Assembly: GCF_900156415.1 (NCBI RefSeq)
Contig: NZ_FTNM01000004.1
Coordinates: forward strand, 186,001-250,000
Length of the DNA stretch: 64,000 bases
Direction: 5' to 3'
Source: Pontibacter lucknowensis
GTDB lineage: Bacteria; Bacteroidota; Bacteroidia; Cytophagales; Hymenobacteraceae
Within the stretch, counting starts at the first letter, position 1, and each line of letters begins with the position of its first letter. The notes beneath the pieces are model-generated. The model made no database searches, had not been told where the DNA came from, and worked only from the letters and a program-made list of their open reading frames with translations. Shown here one piece after another: positions 34,359-42,994 of the stretch. A program made the translations under genes and the position numbers.

Positions 34359-36791
34359 TTAGTTCAGCAGGTAAACGACCTGCCAGTTGTCGTTGATGGT
34401 AAGCGCAGCGTCAAAGCTGTTGCCGGTCTTGGCTGAGGTGAAGCCTTTGATCTTGCCAGTTTTGCCTTTAGTGAGTAAAGTGCCGATCTGTTTATCAGTA
34501 AGCTGCTTGCCACCCATCTCGAAAGGTACTACAAACTGGCAGCCCTCCCGGAAGCGACTGCAACCATAGGCCGTCTTGCCTTTGAGCATGCTGCCCTGCT
34601 GACACCGTGGGCATGTAGCGAAAGGGTCTGCCTCGGGTGTTTTCTCCGCTTTCTCCAATACCAGCTGCTTGTTACCATCCAGCCTGAGAGTGGCATCGAA
34701 GCTGTTCCCTTGCTCGTCTTTAAATCCTTTGATCACTGGCGTCTTGCCTTTGCTGAGCAAGGCTGTGATCTGTTTGTCGGTGAGGGACTTCCCCTGTTGC
34801 TCAATCGGGATCAGGAAACGACAGCCTTCCTTAAAGCGGATGCAGCCGTAAGCCTTGGAGCCTTTCAGGATGTGACCCTCGCCGCAGGCCGGGCATGCGC
34901 CAAGGCCTTTGCCAGGTATTGCCTCTGTGGCGGCTTTCGGTTTTTTGGCAGTTCCTCCTTTAGCGGGGGCAGGCTCCGGCTGCGCCTCCATGGTTACGGT
35001 GGCTTTATCGTACTTCACCTCCTGCACCAGACTCACCACAAACTCCTGCAACTCCTGCAGAAATGCCTCCGCTTTAAAAGAGCCTCCTTCGATCTGGCGC
35101 AGCTTACGCTCCCACTGCCCGGTCATCTCGGCCGACTTCAGGGTCTGGTTACGAATCACGCCGATCAGGTCGATGCCCATCTGGGTGGGTATAATCTTCT
35201 TTTTGTCTTTGCGGATATACTGACGCTTGAACAACGTTTCGATAATGGCTGCACGGGTGGAAGGACGCCCAATGCCGTTTTCTTTCAGTGCTTCTTTCAG
35301 TTCTTCATCGTCTATCTGCCGGCCAGCTGTTTCCATGGCACGAAGCAGGGTCGCTTCAGTATACTCCTTTGGCGGGTTCGTCCATTTCTTGTCAAGCAGC
35401 GGCGCATGCGGACCGTGCTCACCTTTTTCGAAGTTGGGTAGTATGCCGGCTGTTTCCTCTTCCTCTTTATTCCCATCCTTGCCCGTGCTGCTATCCGACT
35501 TTACATCATCAGCACCATAAAGCACGCGCCAGCCTGGCTCCAGGATCTGCTTGCCTCGCACCCGGAAGGTATAGCCTGCCGACTCCGCCATGACTGTCGT
35601 GTTGCTCACGATACAGTCGGGGTAGAAGGCAGCCAGGAAGCGACGCGTGATGATGTCGTATACATCCGCCTCACGACCATACAAACTGGCTTGTGCACCG
35701 GTCGGTATAATGGCGTGGTGGTCGGTTACTTTATTGTTGTTGAAGACCTTCTTGCTCTTCCGGATCTTGCTTTGAAGCAGCGGCGCGACTTCCTGTTGGT
35801 AGCCACTTAGACCCTGCAGGATGCCCGGAATCTTAGGGTAGATGTCATCCGGCAAGAACACGGTATCTACACGCGGGTAGGACACCACTTTCTTCTCGTA
35901 GAGGCTCTGAATGGTTTTGAGCGTTTCGTCGGCCGACATGCTCAGCTTGTTATTGCACTCGATCTGCAGCGAGGTCAGGTCAAACAGCTTAGGCGGACTC
36001 TCGGTACCTTTCTTGGTTTCGATATCCGTGATGGTGAGCTCATCTTTTTGGATGGCTTCCAATATCTGCTGACCTTCTTCCTCTTTGTGGAAGCGGCCGT
36101 TGGTGCTCGAAAAAGTTGTTTCGCGGTATACCGTCTTGAGCTCCCAAAAGGGCTGCGGTACGAAATTGGCGATCTCGTGATGACGGTTCACGATCATGGC
36201 GAGGGTAGGGGTCTGCACCCGTCCGATAGAGAGCGTCTGCCGTCCCTGCGCATACTTGAGCGTGAAGAGTCGGGTGGCGTTCAGGCCAAGTAGCCAGTCT
36301 CCGATGGCGCGACTTTTGCCGGCCTGGTAGAGCGAGTCGAATTCGGAGCCTTCACGCAAGCGGGCAAAACCCTGGCGGATGGCATCCTCGGTAAGCGATG
36401 AGATCCAGAGACGCTTGAAAGGTTTACGATAGTTAGCCTCGGTGAGCACCCAGCGCTGTATCACTTCCCCTTCCTGTCCGGCGTCACCGCAGTTGATCAC
36501 CTCCTCGGCATTGTCGAGCAGCTTTTTGATGATGTTGAACTGCTGCACCACACCCTTGTCCTGCATCAATTTGATGCCATACCTTTCGGGAAGCATAGGC
36601 AGATCATAGAGGCTCCAGCGCTTCCACTCGGGGCGGTAGTCGTCGGGCTCGCGCAGCGTGCAAAAGTGGCCGAACGTCCAGGTGACCTGGTAGCCGTTGC
36701 CTTCGTAATAGCCATCCTTACGGGTTTTGGCTCCAATTACCTGGGCAATCTCACGTGCAACACTCGGTTTCTCAGCAATGCAAACTTTCAA
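34359..36791 (-). CDS. topB: DNA topoisomerase III (type IA) with two C-terminal zinc-ribbon-like repeats
   Basis: An 810-residue protein from TTG 36791, which gives MKVCIAEKPSVAREIAQ, the expected N-terminus. The frame can be opened further only at another TTG (36827), which overlaps a TAAATTTG promoter box. The Toprim domain is N-terminal, then INCGDAGQEGEVI, QTLSIGRVQTPTLA, the active-site Tyr near 305 in SYPRVDT, and HHAIIPTG. The C-terminus holds two copies of an about 85-residue module with CPACGEG/CPRCQQG and YGC-RF-EGC motifs (about 628-712 and 720-808). Type IA enzymes relax or decatenate single-strand-bearing DNA at recombination and replication sites. Confidence 0.93.
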   Translation of the reverse strand: MKVCIAEKPSVAREIAQVIGAKTRKDGYYEGNGYQVTWTFGHFCTLREPDDYRPEWKRWSLYDLPMLPERYGIKLMQDKGVVQQFNIIKKLLDNAEEVINCGDAGQEGEVIQRWVLTEANYRKPFKRLWISSLTEDAIRQGFARLREGSEFDSLYQAGKSRAIGDWLLGLNATRLFTLKYAQGRQTLSIGRVQTPTLAMIVNRHHEIANFVPQPFWELKTVYRETTFSSTNGRFHKEEEGQQILEAIQKDELTITDIETKKGTESPPKLFDLTSLQIECNNKLSMSADETLKTIQSLYEKKVVSYPRVDTVFLPDDIYPKIPGILQGLSGYQQEVAPLLQSKIRKSKKVFNNNKVTDHHAIIPTGAQASLYGREADVYDIITRRFLAAFYPDCIVSNTTVMAESAGYTFRVRGKQILEPGWRVLYGADDVKSDSSTGKDGNKEEEETAGILPNFEKGEHGPHAPLLDKKWTNPPKEYTEATLLRAMETAGRQIDDEELKEALKENGIGRPSTRAAIIETLFKRQYIRKDKKKIIPTQMGIDLIGVIRNQTLKSAEMTGQWERKLRQIEGGSFKAEAFLQELQEFVVSLVQEVKYDKATVTMEAQPEPAPAKGGTAKKPKAATEAIPGKGLGACPACGEGHILKGSKAYGCIRFKEGCRFLIPIEQQGKSLTDKQITALLSKGKTPVIKGFKDEQGNSFDATLRLDGNKQLVLEKAEKTPEADPFATCPRCQQGSMLKGKTAYGCSRFREGCQFVVPFEMGGKQLTDKQIGTLLTKGKTGKIKGFTSAKTGNSFDAALTINDNWQVVYLLN

Positions 36792-36824
36792 GGTATAGGG
36801 TAATTTTAGGGTGACTCTAACATT

Positions 36825-36832
36825 CAAATTTA
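36825..36832 (-). promoter_or_regulatory. TANNTTTG promoter element of topB
   Basis: TAAATTTG on the minus strand, 34 nt before the proposed TTG start of topB. It matches the Bacteroidota -7 consensus and argues against a start at 36827, whose codon lies inside it. Confidence 0.5.
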
Positions 36833-36903
36833 CGCTTTTAGGCTCTAAATCCCTAAACTTGCTTTGCCGTAAACTAAGGCATTATACCATTAAGCGTCAG
36901 AAA

Positions 36904-37125
36904 ATGCAGCCAATCGGAAAATACATTATCATTATCGGGGTCGTGATCGTGGTGATCGGGCTTATCGTCTGGTTGGCCGGGGATAAACTGGGGTGGTTTG
37001 GCAACTTGCCCGGTGATATTCGGGTGGAGCGGGAGAATTTCAAATTTTACATGCCCATTACGAGTATGATCCTGGTGAGTATTCTACTCTCTTTGCTGCT
37101 CTGGATCTTCAGAAGGCTCTTTTAA
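36904..37125 (+). CDS. DUF2905 membrane protein
   Basis: A 73-residue protein from ATG 36904; upstream codons in the frame are not conserved-looking. Two membrane helices (residues 8-25 and 54-70) flank the signature GDKLGWFGNLPGDIRVERENFKFYMPI, typical of DUF2905. Its function is unknown. It diverges from topB and precedes the YdcF-like gene by 66 nt. Confidence 0.88.
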   Translation: MQPIGKYIIIIGVVIVVIGLIVWLAGDKLGWFGNLPGDIRVERENFKFYMPITSMILVSILLSLLLWIFRRLF

Positions 37126-37191
37126 GGTATAGCCTTTCAGGGATGCAATGCCTTTTATACCTTTGCGGCGTCTGCTATACCTGAAACCCTT

Positions 37192-37956
37192 ATGTTTTTT
37201 GTCCTTTCGAAGCTGCTGCAGTATTTCCTGATGCCCATTATCTGGATTGCCATACTGCTGCTGCTGGCCATCTTCCTGAAATCTGCCAAGTGGCGACGCA
37301 TTACGTTGGTGACAGCTACGGTGCTGCTGCTGGTTTTCTCGAACCCTTTTCTGGCGAATGTTACCATGCGGGCCTGGGAGCTGGAAGCGGTGCCGCTGGT
37401 GCAAGTGGAAAATTATGACGTGGCTATCATTCTGACGGGTGTGACTCAGGCCATTGGCTTTGCTGATGACCGGGTGCATACGAACAAAGGGGCAGACCGC
37501 TTTCTGCATCCGCTCAAGCTCTACCGCATGGGCAAGGTCGATAAGTTTCTGATCACGGGAGGTATCGGCACCGTTGCCTTAGACCGCAGGCCGGAAGCGG
37601 AGATGCTGCAGGAAATCCTGTTGCTGGCAGGTGTGCCGCAAGAGGACATCATCATCGAGACTCGCAGCGACAATACCTACCAGAATGCCATCTTCACCGG
37701 AGATGTGCTGCAGAAGCACCCGGAGCTGCAGCGCCGCCTGCTCGTGACATCCGCCTTTCACATGCGCCGCTCCAAAGCCTGCTTCGACAAAGCAGGTATA
37801 GCCACCGATGTTTTCCCGACCGATTTCTATACCTCCGAAATCCGCTATACCCCTGATGAGCTGCTTATACCTAATCCCGACGCCTTCCGCCTCTGGCACC
37901 GCATCATCCACGAAGTGACGGGCTTTGTGATATATAAGCTGGTGGGGTACGCTTAA
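37192..37956 (+). CDS. ElyC/SanA/YdcF-family (DUF218) membrane protein
   Basis: A 254-residue protein. Two N-terminal membrane helices (about 5-30 and 37-55) are followed by a DUF218 domain. Its Rossmann-like strand YDVAIILTGV starts the domain, with GKVDKFLITGGIG, TRSDNTYQNAIFTG near 165, and VTSAFHMRRSKACFDKAG near 195. ElyC in E. coli affects peptidoglycan synthesis at low temperature. Here an envelope role is likely but inferred. No close operon partner except DUF2905 upstream. Confidence 0.88.
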   Translation: MFFVLSKLLQYFLMPIIWIAILLLLAIFLKSAKWRRITLVTATVLLLVFSNPFLANVTMRAWELEAVPLVQVENYDVAIILTGVTQAIGFADDRVHTNKGADRFLHPLKLYRMGKVDKFLITGGIGTVALDRRPEAEMLQEILLLAGVPQEDIIIETRSDNTYQNAIFTGDVLQKHPELQRRLLVTSAFHMRRSKACFDKAGIATDVFPTDFYTSEIRYTPDELLIPNPDAFRLWHRIIHEVTGFVIYKLVGYA

Positions 37957-38167
37957 TTTTTGAATTAGTGATTGATATTGAACGGTTAATTGTTAAATGG
38001 CTAAATTGTTAATGGTGTGAATCAAAGGGCTTAAGAGCGTGATTTGCTGTCTTGGGTTCTCCAGCTGACCATACCTCGCCTTAGTGGCTTCTCTTAAATT
38101 GTTCATAATAAAACGATCAACAATTTAACTACTCCCTAATTCACTCAATCACTCATTCACTCAATCC

Positions 38168-39529
38168 CTAACCCACCCAGATACTCTTCTGGTTGGTAAA
38201 CTCCCGGATACCGATGTAGGAGAGCTCGCGGCCGTAGCCTGATTTTTTAATGCCGCCGAAAGGCATTTCGGGGGTTGAGGCGACCATGGCGTTGACGAAC
38301 ATGGCACCGGTCTCGACCTGTCGCGCTACACGCAAGCCACGTTCCTGATCACTGGTAAATACAGTACCGGCCAGGCCGTACTTATGGTCGTTTGCTATTT
38401 TGATAGCTTCTGCTTCGTCTTTCACCACAAACGCGATGGCTACCGGGCCAAACAATTCGCCTTCGTAGGCAGGAGAGCCGGGCTTCGGATCCTGGATGAT
38501 CATCGGCTTGAAGTAGGCGGAGCCTTTTTCGTGGCCACCTTCCAGCACGACTTTGGCGCCTTTCCGGATAGATTCCTGTACCTGCTGCTCCAGTTCCTCG
38601 GCCAGGTCTTGGCGGGCCATCGGACCATAATCACAGTCTTCGGTGAGCGGATCGCCGGTACGGAGGGTCTGCATTTTCTCCTTCATCCTCTTCAGGAAAG
38701 CATCGGCTATACCTTCCACTACAATGAAGCGCTTGGCTGCAATGCAGCTCTGGCCCGTATTGACCATGCGCGATTTTACGGCAGTAGTGGCGGCGGCTTC
38801 GAGGTCAGCATCTTCGAGGATGATAAACGGATCACTGCCGCCCAGTTCGAGTACCGTTTTCTTGATCTCGCTGCCCGCTTTTTCGGCTACTTTAGAGCCA
38901 GCGCCTTCACTGCCGGTCAGGGTCACGGCCTTTACAATGGTATTTTCGATGATCGCATCTACTGCCTTTGAGCCAATGAGCAGGGTATGGAAGACATCCT
39001 TCGGAAAACCTGCCTTATGGATGATCTCTTCAATGGCCAAGGCACACTGCGGCACGTTGGAGGCATGTTTGAGTACGCCTGCGTTGCCCGCCATCAGGGC
39101 AGGGGCCAGGAAACGGAAAACCTGCCAGAATGGGAAATTCCAAGGCATCACGGCCAACACCACCCCCAGCGGTTGGTAAGCGATCAGGCTACGGCTGGCA
39201 CCGGACTCGACCTCCTCGTCTTTCAGGAATTCAGCAGCGTGTTCGGCATAGTAACGGCACACCTTGGCGCATTTCTGTACTTCGGATATGGCATCCTTCA
39301 GTGGTTTGCCCATTTCCAGTGTGATAATGCGCCCGTACTTTTCAGCTTCCTCTTCCAAAATGTCAGCACAGCGGTTCATCAGGCGGGCTCTTTCCTCAAA
39401 ACCGGTGTTTTTCCATTGCTGAAAAGCCTCATCGGCTGCTTTCAGTTTCTGCTGCACCTGATCGGAAGTATGCTCCTCAAATGTTTTGATTACTTCGTTG
39501 GTTGCAGGATTTATTGTTTGTATCGCCAT
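38168..39529 (-). CDS. NAD(P)-dependent aldehyde dehydrogenase (succinate-semialdehyde type)
   Basis: A 453-residue enzyme, the usual length for the short SSADH-like group. Conserved elements are PLGVVLAVMPWNFPFWQ, TLTGSEGAGSKVAEKAG, the general-base Glu in LELGGSDPF, the catalytic Cys in NTGQSCIAAKR, and PFGGIKKSGYGRE at the end. The family oxidises succinate semialdehyde or related aldehydes. The substrate here is inferred from similarity. It is monocistronic and divergent from the arsenosugar-type cluster. Confidence 0.9.
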   Translation of the reverse strand: MAIQTINPATNEVIKTFEEHTSDQVQQKLKAADEAFQQWKNTGFEERARLMNRCADILEEEAEKYGRIITLEMGKPLKDAISEVQKCAKVCRYYAEHAAEFLKDEEVESGASRSLIAYQPLGVVLAVMPWNFPFWQVFRFLAPALMAGNAGVLKHASNVPQCALAIEEIIHKAGFPKDVFHTLLIGSKAVDAIIENTIVKAVTLTGSEGAGSKVAEKAGSEIKKTVLELGGSDPFIILEDADLEAAATTAVKSRMVNTGQSCIAAKRFIVVEGIADAFLKRMKEKMQTLRTGDPLTEDCDYGPMARQDLAEELEQQVQESIRKGAKVVLEGGHEKGSAYFKPMIIQDPKPGSPAYEGELFGPVAIAFVVKDEAEAIKIANDHKYGLAGTVFTSDQERGLRVARQVETGAMFVNAMVASTPEMPFGGIKKSGYGRELSYIGIREFTNQKSIWVG

Positions 39530-39785
39530 TTGTTTCAGATTCTAGGTAAGATGTGCTGTAAATATACGGTTGCCGGACTATTTATGCTGCCGGAGACAAT
39601 AAACTGATAAAAAAAGGGTTAAATATTGTGTTGTTAAAGTTCTATTTGCGGGATTTTGCGGATATTGTTACTTCTTTCGCAAATATTCCCTTTTTTATAG
39701 ATTGTTTCTTACTAAATTGCCTTCCACTAGAGTTTAGAATGGATTTTACTCCAGAAATAAAAACTCTTTATTTTAAATTATTCTT

Positions 39786-40406
39786 TTGAATACGCTCCAA
39801 CACGATACCGTCATTTTGCTGTTTGCCCAGATGCCTGAGCAGCAGATCCGCTTTAAAACGTTCACTGAGGAGCATGGCCCTGAACTGAACAAGCAAGCGG
39901 CCGACCTGCTGTTGCAGCATACCTTGTTTGTGGCCAAGGGTTCCGGTATCCCGCTGGTGGTGATCTACCCGGAGCGGCAGGAGGGAAGCAATTTCGGGGA
40001 GCGCCTGGCCAATGCCTTTCAGGAAGTTTACTCCATGGGCTACCAGCGTGTGATCTGCATCGGAGCCGACTGCGTGGACCTGACCCCGGCTGACCTGCTG
40101 CTGGCCCAGGATGCGCTTAGTAAAGGCCGCATGGTCGTGGGACCCGGTACAAATGGCGGTGCTTACCTGGTAGGCCTGCACATCGACTGCTTCGACCCCG
40201 AGGCACTGGCCATGCTCAACTGGCAAACCGACGAACTGCTGAACGAACTCGTGCTCTATGGCTACCGCATGCAGGCCAGCATGGGCAGCTTGACGGTGCT
40301 CGACGAAAAGACCGAAGCAGGAAGCGGAGCCGACCTTTCCCGCCAATTGAACATCCTCCCCGTATACCATCATCTGCACAGGCAACTCAGCGCTATTCTG
40401 AGCTAA
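39786..40406 (+). CDS. Degenerate DUF2064 (TIGR04282-like) glycosyltransferase-fold protein
   Basis: A 206-residue protein from TTG 39786. GADCVDLTPADLLLAQDAL near 92 and GPGTNGGAYLVGL near 119 match DUF2064. The basic nucleotide-binding motif G-x-VKTRL of the family is replaced by QIRFKTF, and the DGGYYLLG motif reads NGGAYLVG, so the catalytic Asp is absent. It may therefore bind but not transfer sugar, or have a changed role. An intact paralogue lies at 42386. It heads the arsenosugar-like cluster. Confidence 0.72.
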   Translation: MNTLQHDTVILLFAQMPEQQIRFKTFTEEHGPELNKQAADLLLQHTLFVAKGSGIPLVVIYPERQEGSNFGERLANAFQEVYSMGYQRVICIGADCVDLTPADLLLAQDALSKGRMVVGPGTNGGAYLVGLHIDCFDPEALAMLNWQTDELLNELVLYGYRMQASMGSLTVLDEKTEAGSGADLSRQLNILPVYHHLHRQLSAILS

Positions 40407-40463
40407 CCAAACAGGAGTCTTAGTTTCTTGTTACCTTTAAGGTAAATAAGACTTTATTTTTCT

Positions 40464-40799
40464 ATGGATAATACGTATTACAATCCGGCGGACCTGAAGA
40501 AATTCGGGAACATCAGTGAGTTGCAGCCAGAGATGGGCCGCAAGTTTTTCGATTATTACGGTGAGGTATTCAAAGAAGGCGCCCTGACCGAGCGCGAAAA
40601 AGCCCTGATCGCCCTGGCCGTGTCACACGCCGTGCAGTGCCCTTACTGCATTGATGCCTATACCTCTGACTGTCTGGAGAAAGGTGCTGACGAAAACCAG
40701 ATGATGGAAGCCGTGCACGTGGCTGCCGCCATAAAAGGAGGCGCTGCGCTGGTGCATGGCGTGCAGATGATGAACAAGATCAAGGACCTGACCATGTAG
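40464..40799 (+). CDS. Arsenosugar biosynthesis-associated AhpD/CMD-like protein
   Basis: A 111-residue protein with a carboxymuconolactone decarboxylase fold. The redox motif CPYC (Cys59, Cys62) lies in VSHAVQCPYCIDAYT, preceded by LTEREKALIALAV, and GGAALVHGVQMMNKI is near the end. This form is the peroxidase-like partner that commonly lies next to arsS (TIGR04169-type). Here the arsS start is 3 nt downstream of its stop. The role in arsenosugar formation is not known. Confidence 0.85.
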   Translation: MDNTYYNPADLKKFGNISELQPEMGRKFFDYYGEVFKEGALTEREKALIALAVSHAVQCPYCIDAYTSDCLEKGADENQMMEAVHVAAAIKGGAALVHGVQMMNKIKDLTM

Positions 40800-40802
40800 C
40801 CC

Positions 40803-41867
40803 ATGCCTATACCTGTTAAATCGCTGAAGGCGCAGCAGCACCAGTTTGCCAACCCGGCTTTTCAACTGGAGGTGCTGCAGCATGCGGGAACGGAAGAAGG
40901 CGATTTTCCACTTTTCGGAGCCAAGTTGCGCGAGCACGAGCTATACCCTTTGCGACCTGCCGGCACCAGCATTTTGCAGGTGAACGTGGGCAAGATGTGC
41001 AACCAGACCTGCCGCCACTGCCACGTCGACGCCGGCCCGGATCGCAAGGAGATCATGACCCGCGCAACGATGCAGCTCTGCCTCGATGCACTGGCCAGAT
41101 CCCCTCAACTCACTACCGTGGACCTGACAGGCGGGGCGCCGGAAATGAACCCTGATTTCCGCTGGTTTGTGGAGCGACTGTCGGCGATGGGGCGGCAAGT
41201 CATTGTGCGCTGCAACCTCACCATCATCCTGGCCAATCCCAAGTACTACGACCTGCCGGAGTTTTTCAAGAAACACCGGGTGCAGGTGGTATCCTCTTTA
41301 CCATATTTCTCGGCTTCCAGAACCGATGCCCAGCGCGGCGATGGCGTGTTTGAGAAATCCATTAAGGCGCTTCAGATGCTCAACAAGGTGGGCTACGGGC
41401 AGGAGGGGAGTAGCCTGGAGCTGAACCTGGTCTACAATCCGTCGGGTGCTTTCCTGCCCGCAGGTCAGAAATCGCTGGAGGCTGAGTTTAAACGGCGATT
41501 AAAGAGTGGCTACGACATAGAATTCAACAACCTGTTTTGCATCACCAACCTGCCGGTCAGCCGCTACCTCGACTACCTGATAGAGAGCGGAAACTACAGC
41601 AGCTATATGGAGAAGCTAGTGACGGCCTTCAACCCTGTAGCGGCGGCAAATGTGATGTGCCGCAACACCATTTCAGTTGGCTGGGACGGTGCGCTGTACG
41701 ACTGCGACTTTAACCAGATGCTCGAGCTCAAGGTACAGCCCGGCACGCCGCAGCACATCCGCGACTTTGACCTGAAGCAGCTCGACGAGCGACAGATCGT
41801 GCTAAACCAGCATTGCTATGGCTGCACGGCCGGGGCCGGTTCCAGTTGCGGCGGCTCTACCACCTGA
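40803..41867 (+). CDS. arsS: Arsenosugar biosynthesis radical SAM protein ArsS
   Basis: A 354-residue radical SAM enzyme. The cluster motif is Cys66, Cys70 and Cys73 in MCNQTCRHCHVDAGPDRKE, and DLTGGAPEMNPDFRW supplies the GGE-like motif. The C-terminal CYGCTAGAGSSCGGST carries the CxxC and SSC cysteines typical of this family (TIGR04167). ArsS is thought to add a 5'-deoxyadenosyl group to methylated arsenic on the way to arsenosugars. It follows the AhpD-like gene after 3 nt. No arsM methyltransferase is present within the window. Confidence 0.92.
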   Translation: MPIPVKSLKAQQHQFANPAFQLEVLQHAGTEEGDFPLFGAKLREHELYPLRPAGTSILQVNVGKMCNQTCRHCHVDAGPDRKEIMTRATMQLCLDALARSPQLTTVDLTGGAPEMNPDFRWFVERLSAMGRQVIVRCNLTIILANPKYYDLPEFFKKHRVQVVSSLPYFSASRTDAQRGDGVFEKSIKALQMLNKVGYGQEGSSLELNLVYNPSGAFLPAGQKSLEAEFKRRLKSGYDIEFNNLFCITNLPVSRYLDYLIESGNYSSYMEKLVTAFNPVAAANVMCRNTISVGWDGALYDCDFNQMLELKVQPGTPQHIRDFDLKQLDERQIVLNQHCYGCTAGAGSSCGGSTT

Positions 41868-41874
41868 TCTGCTT

Positions 41875-42393
41875 ATGCGCTATACCTGGCATCATCGGCT
41901 ATACCTGGTTTTATCTCTTTGCCTGCTGCTGTCAGCCTGCAATCAGCCTTCCGATGCGGCTTACAACCTGATGCTCCGGCAGCTCTACAGCAACAGCGTT
42001 GATACCATTTCGGCTGGTCAAGTGCAGCAACAGCTGCGACAAGGTATAGCGCCGCTACTACTCGACACCCGCAGCGAAAGCGAGTACCAGGTGAGTCACC
42101 TGCCCGGGGCCCGGCATGTAGGGTACGAAGACTTTGACCTTTCTGACCTGGAAGACGTACCCCCAAATACACCCCTCGTGCTATACTGCTCGGTCGGCTA
42201 CCGCAGCGAAAAAGTAGGGGAGCAGCTGCAGGCAGCAGGGTATACCCAGGTGCGAAACCTGCACGGCGGCTTATTTGGCTGGGTGAACCAGGGACTGCCT
42301 GTTTATGACGGGCAGGAGCAAACTACAAAAGTGCATGGCTATACCCGCGCCTGGGGAGTATGGCTGCGCAAAGGAGAGAAAGTATATGACTGA
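41875..42393 (+). CDS. Rhodanese-like lipoprotein
   Basis: A 172-residue protein from ATG 41875. The signal peptide LVLSLCLLLSAC has a lipobox with Cys22. A single rhodanese domain (about 44-150) begins ISAGQVQQQL and carries LLDTRSESEYQVSHLPGA and active-site Cys105 in YCSVGYRS. It would move sulfane sulfur, or bind arsenate or thiols, in the envelope. It starts 7 nt after the arsS stop and its TGA is overlapped by the next start codon, so it belongs to the same operon. Confidence 0.85.
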   Translation: MRYTWHHRLYLVLSLCLLLSACNQPSDAAYNLMLRQLYSNSVDTISAGQVQQQLRQGIAPLLLDTRSESEYQVSHLPGARHVGYEDFDLSDLEDVPPNTPLVLYCSVGYRSEKVGEQLQAAGYTQVRNLHGGLFGWVNQGLPVYDGQEQTTKVHGYTRAWGVWLRKGEKVYD

Positions 42394-42991
42394 GAAAAAC
42401 CTGTTGATGCTCTTTGTCCGTAACCCGGAGCTGGGCAAGGTGAAAACTCGCCTGGCAGCCAGTGTGGGACCCGAAACGGCACTCGATATTTACCTGCACC
42501 TGCTCCGCCATACCCGCGACATCACCCAGCACCTGCCCCTGGATAAAGTGGTATACTACTCCGAAAAAGTGGAGCAGAATGACCTCTGGCCTGCGCAGCA
42601 CTACCACAAGAAGCTACAGTACCCCGAAGGTGATCTTGGTGAGAAAATGAAAAAGGCTTTTGAGGCTGCTTTTGCTGAAGGCTATACCTCGGTTGTCATC
42701 ATCGGGAGCGACTGTCCGCAACTTACTCCCGAGATCATCAACCAGGCATTCGAAGAATTGAAAACACATGAAGTGGTGATCGGTCCGGCCCTGGACGGCG
42801 GTTACTACCTGCTCGGCATGAAGCGCCTTTACCGTGATTTCTTTCAGGACAAACGCTGGAGTACCGAGCACGTCTTTCCCGATACCATCGCCGACATAGA
42901 ACGCCTGCACCTGAGCCATACCTTGCTGCCCTACCTTTCGGATGTGGACGAGCTCGAAGACCTGCAGGAAAACTGGCCGGAACTGGGTTAG
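42386..42991 (+). CDS. TIGR04282/DUF2064 arsenosugar-type glycosyltransferase
   Basis: A 201-residue protein from ATG 42386, overlapping the rhodanese stop by 8 nt. Motifs are intact: LMLFVRNPELGKVKTRLA (nucleotide-binding), GSDCPQLTPEII near 110, and GPALDGGYYLLGMK near 130. Members of the TIGR04282 group usually lie in arsenosugar clusters next to arsS and are predicted to handle the sugar part. It ends the cluster, 3 nt before the convergent L,D-transpeptidase stop. Confidence 0.85.
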   Translation: MTEKNLLMLFVRNPELGKVKTRLAASVGPETALDIYLHLLRHTRDITQHLPLDKVVYYSEKVEQNDLWPAQHYHKKLQYPEGDLGEKMKKAFEAAFAEGYTSVVIIGSDCPQLTPEIINQAFEELKTHEVVIGPALDGGYYLLGMKRLYRDFFQDKRWSTEHVFPDTIADIERLHLSHTLLPYLSDVDELEDLQENWPELG

Positions 42992-42994
42992 GTT

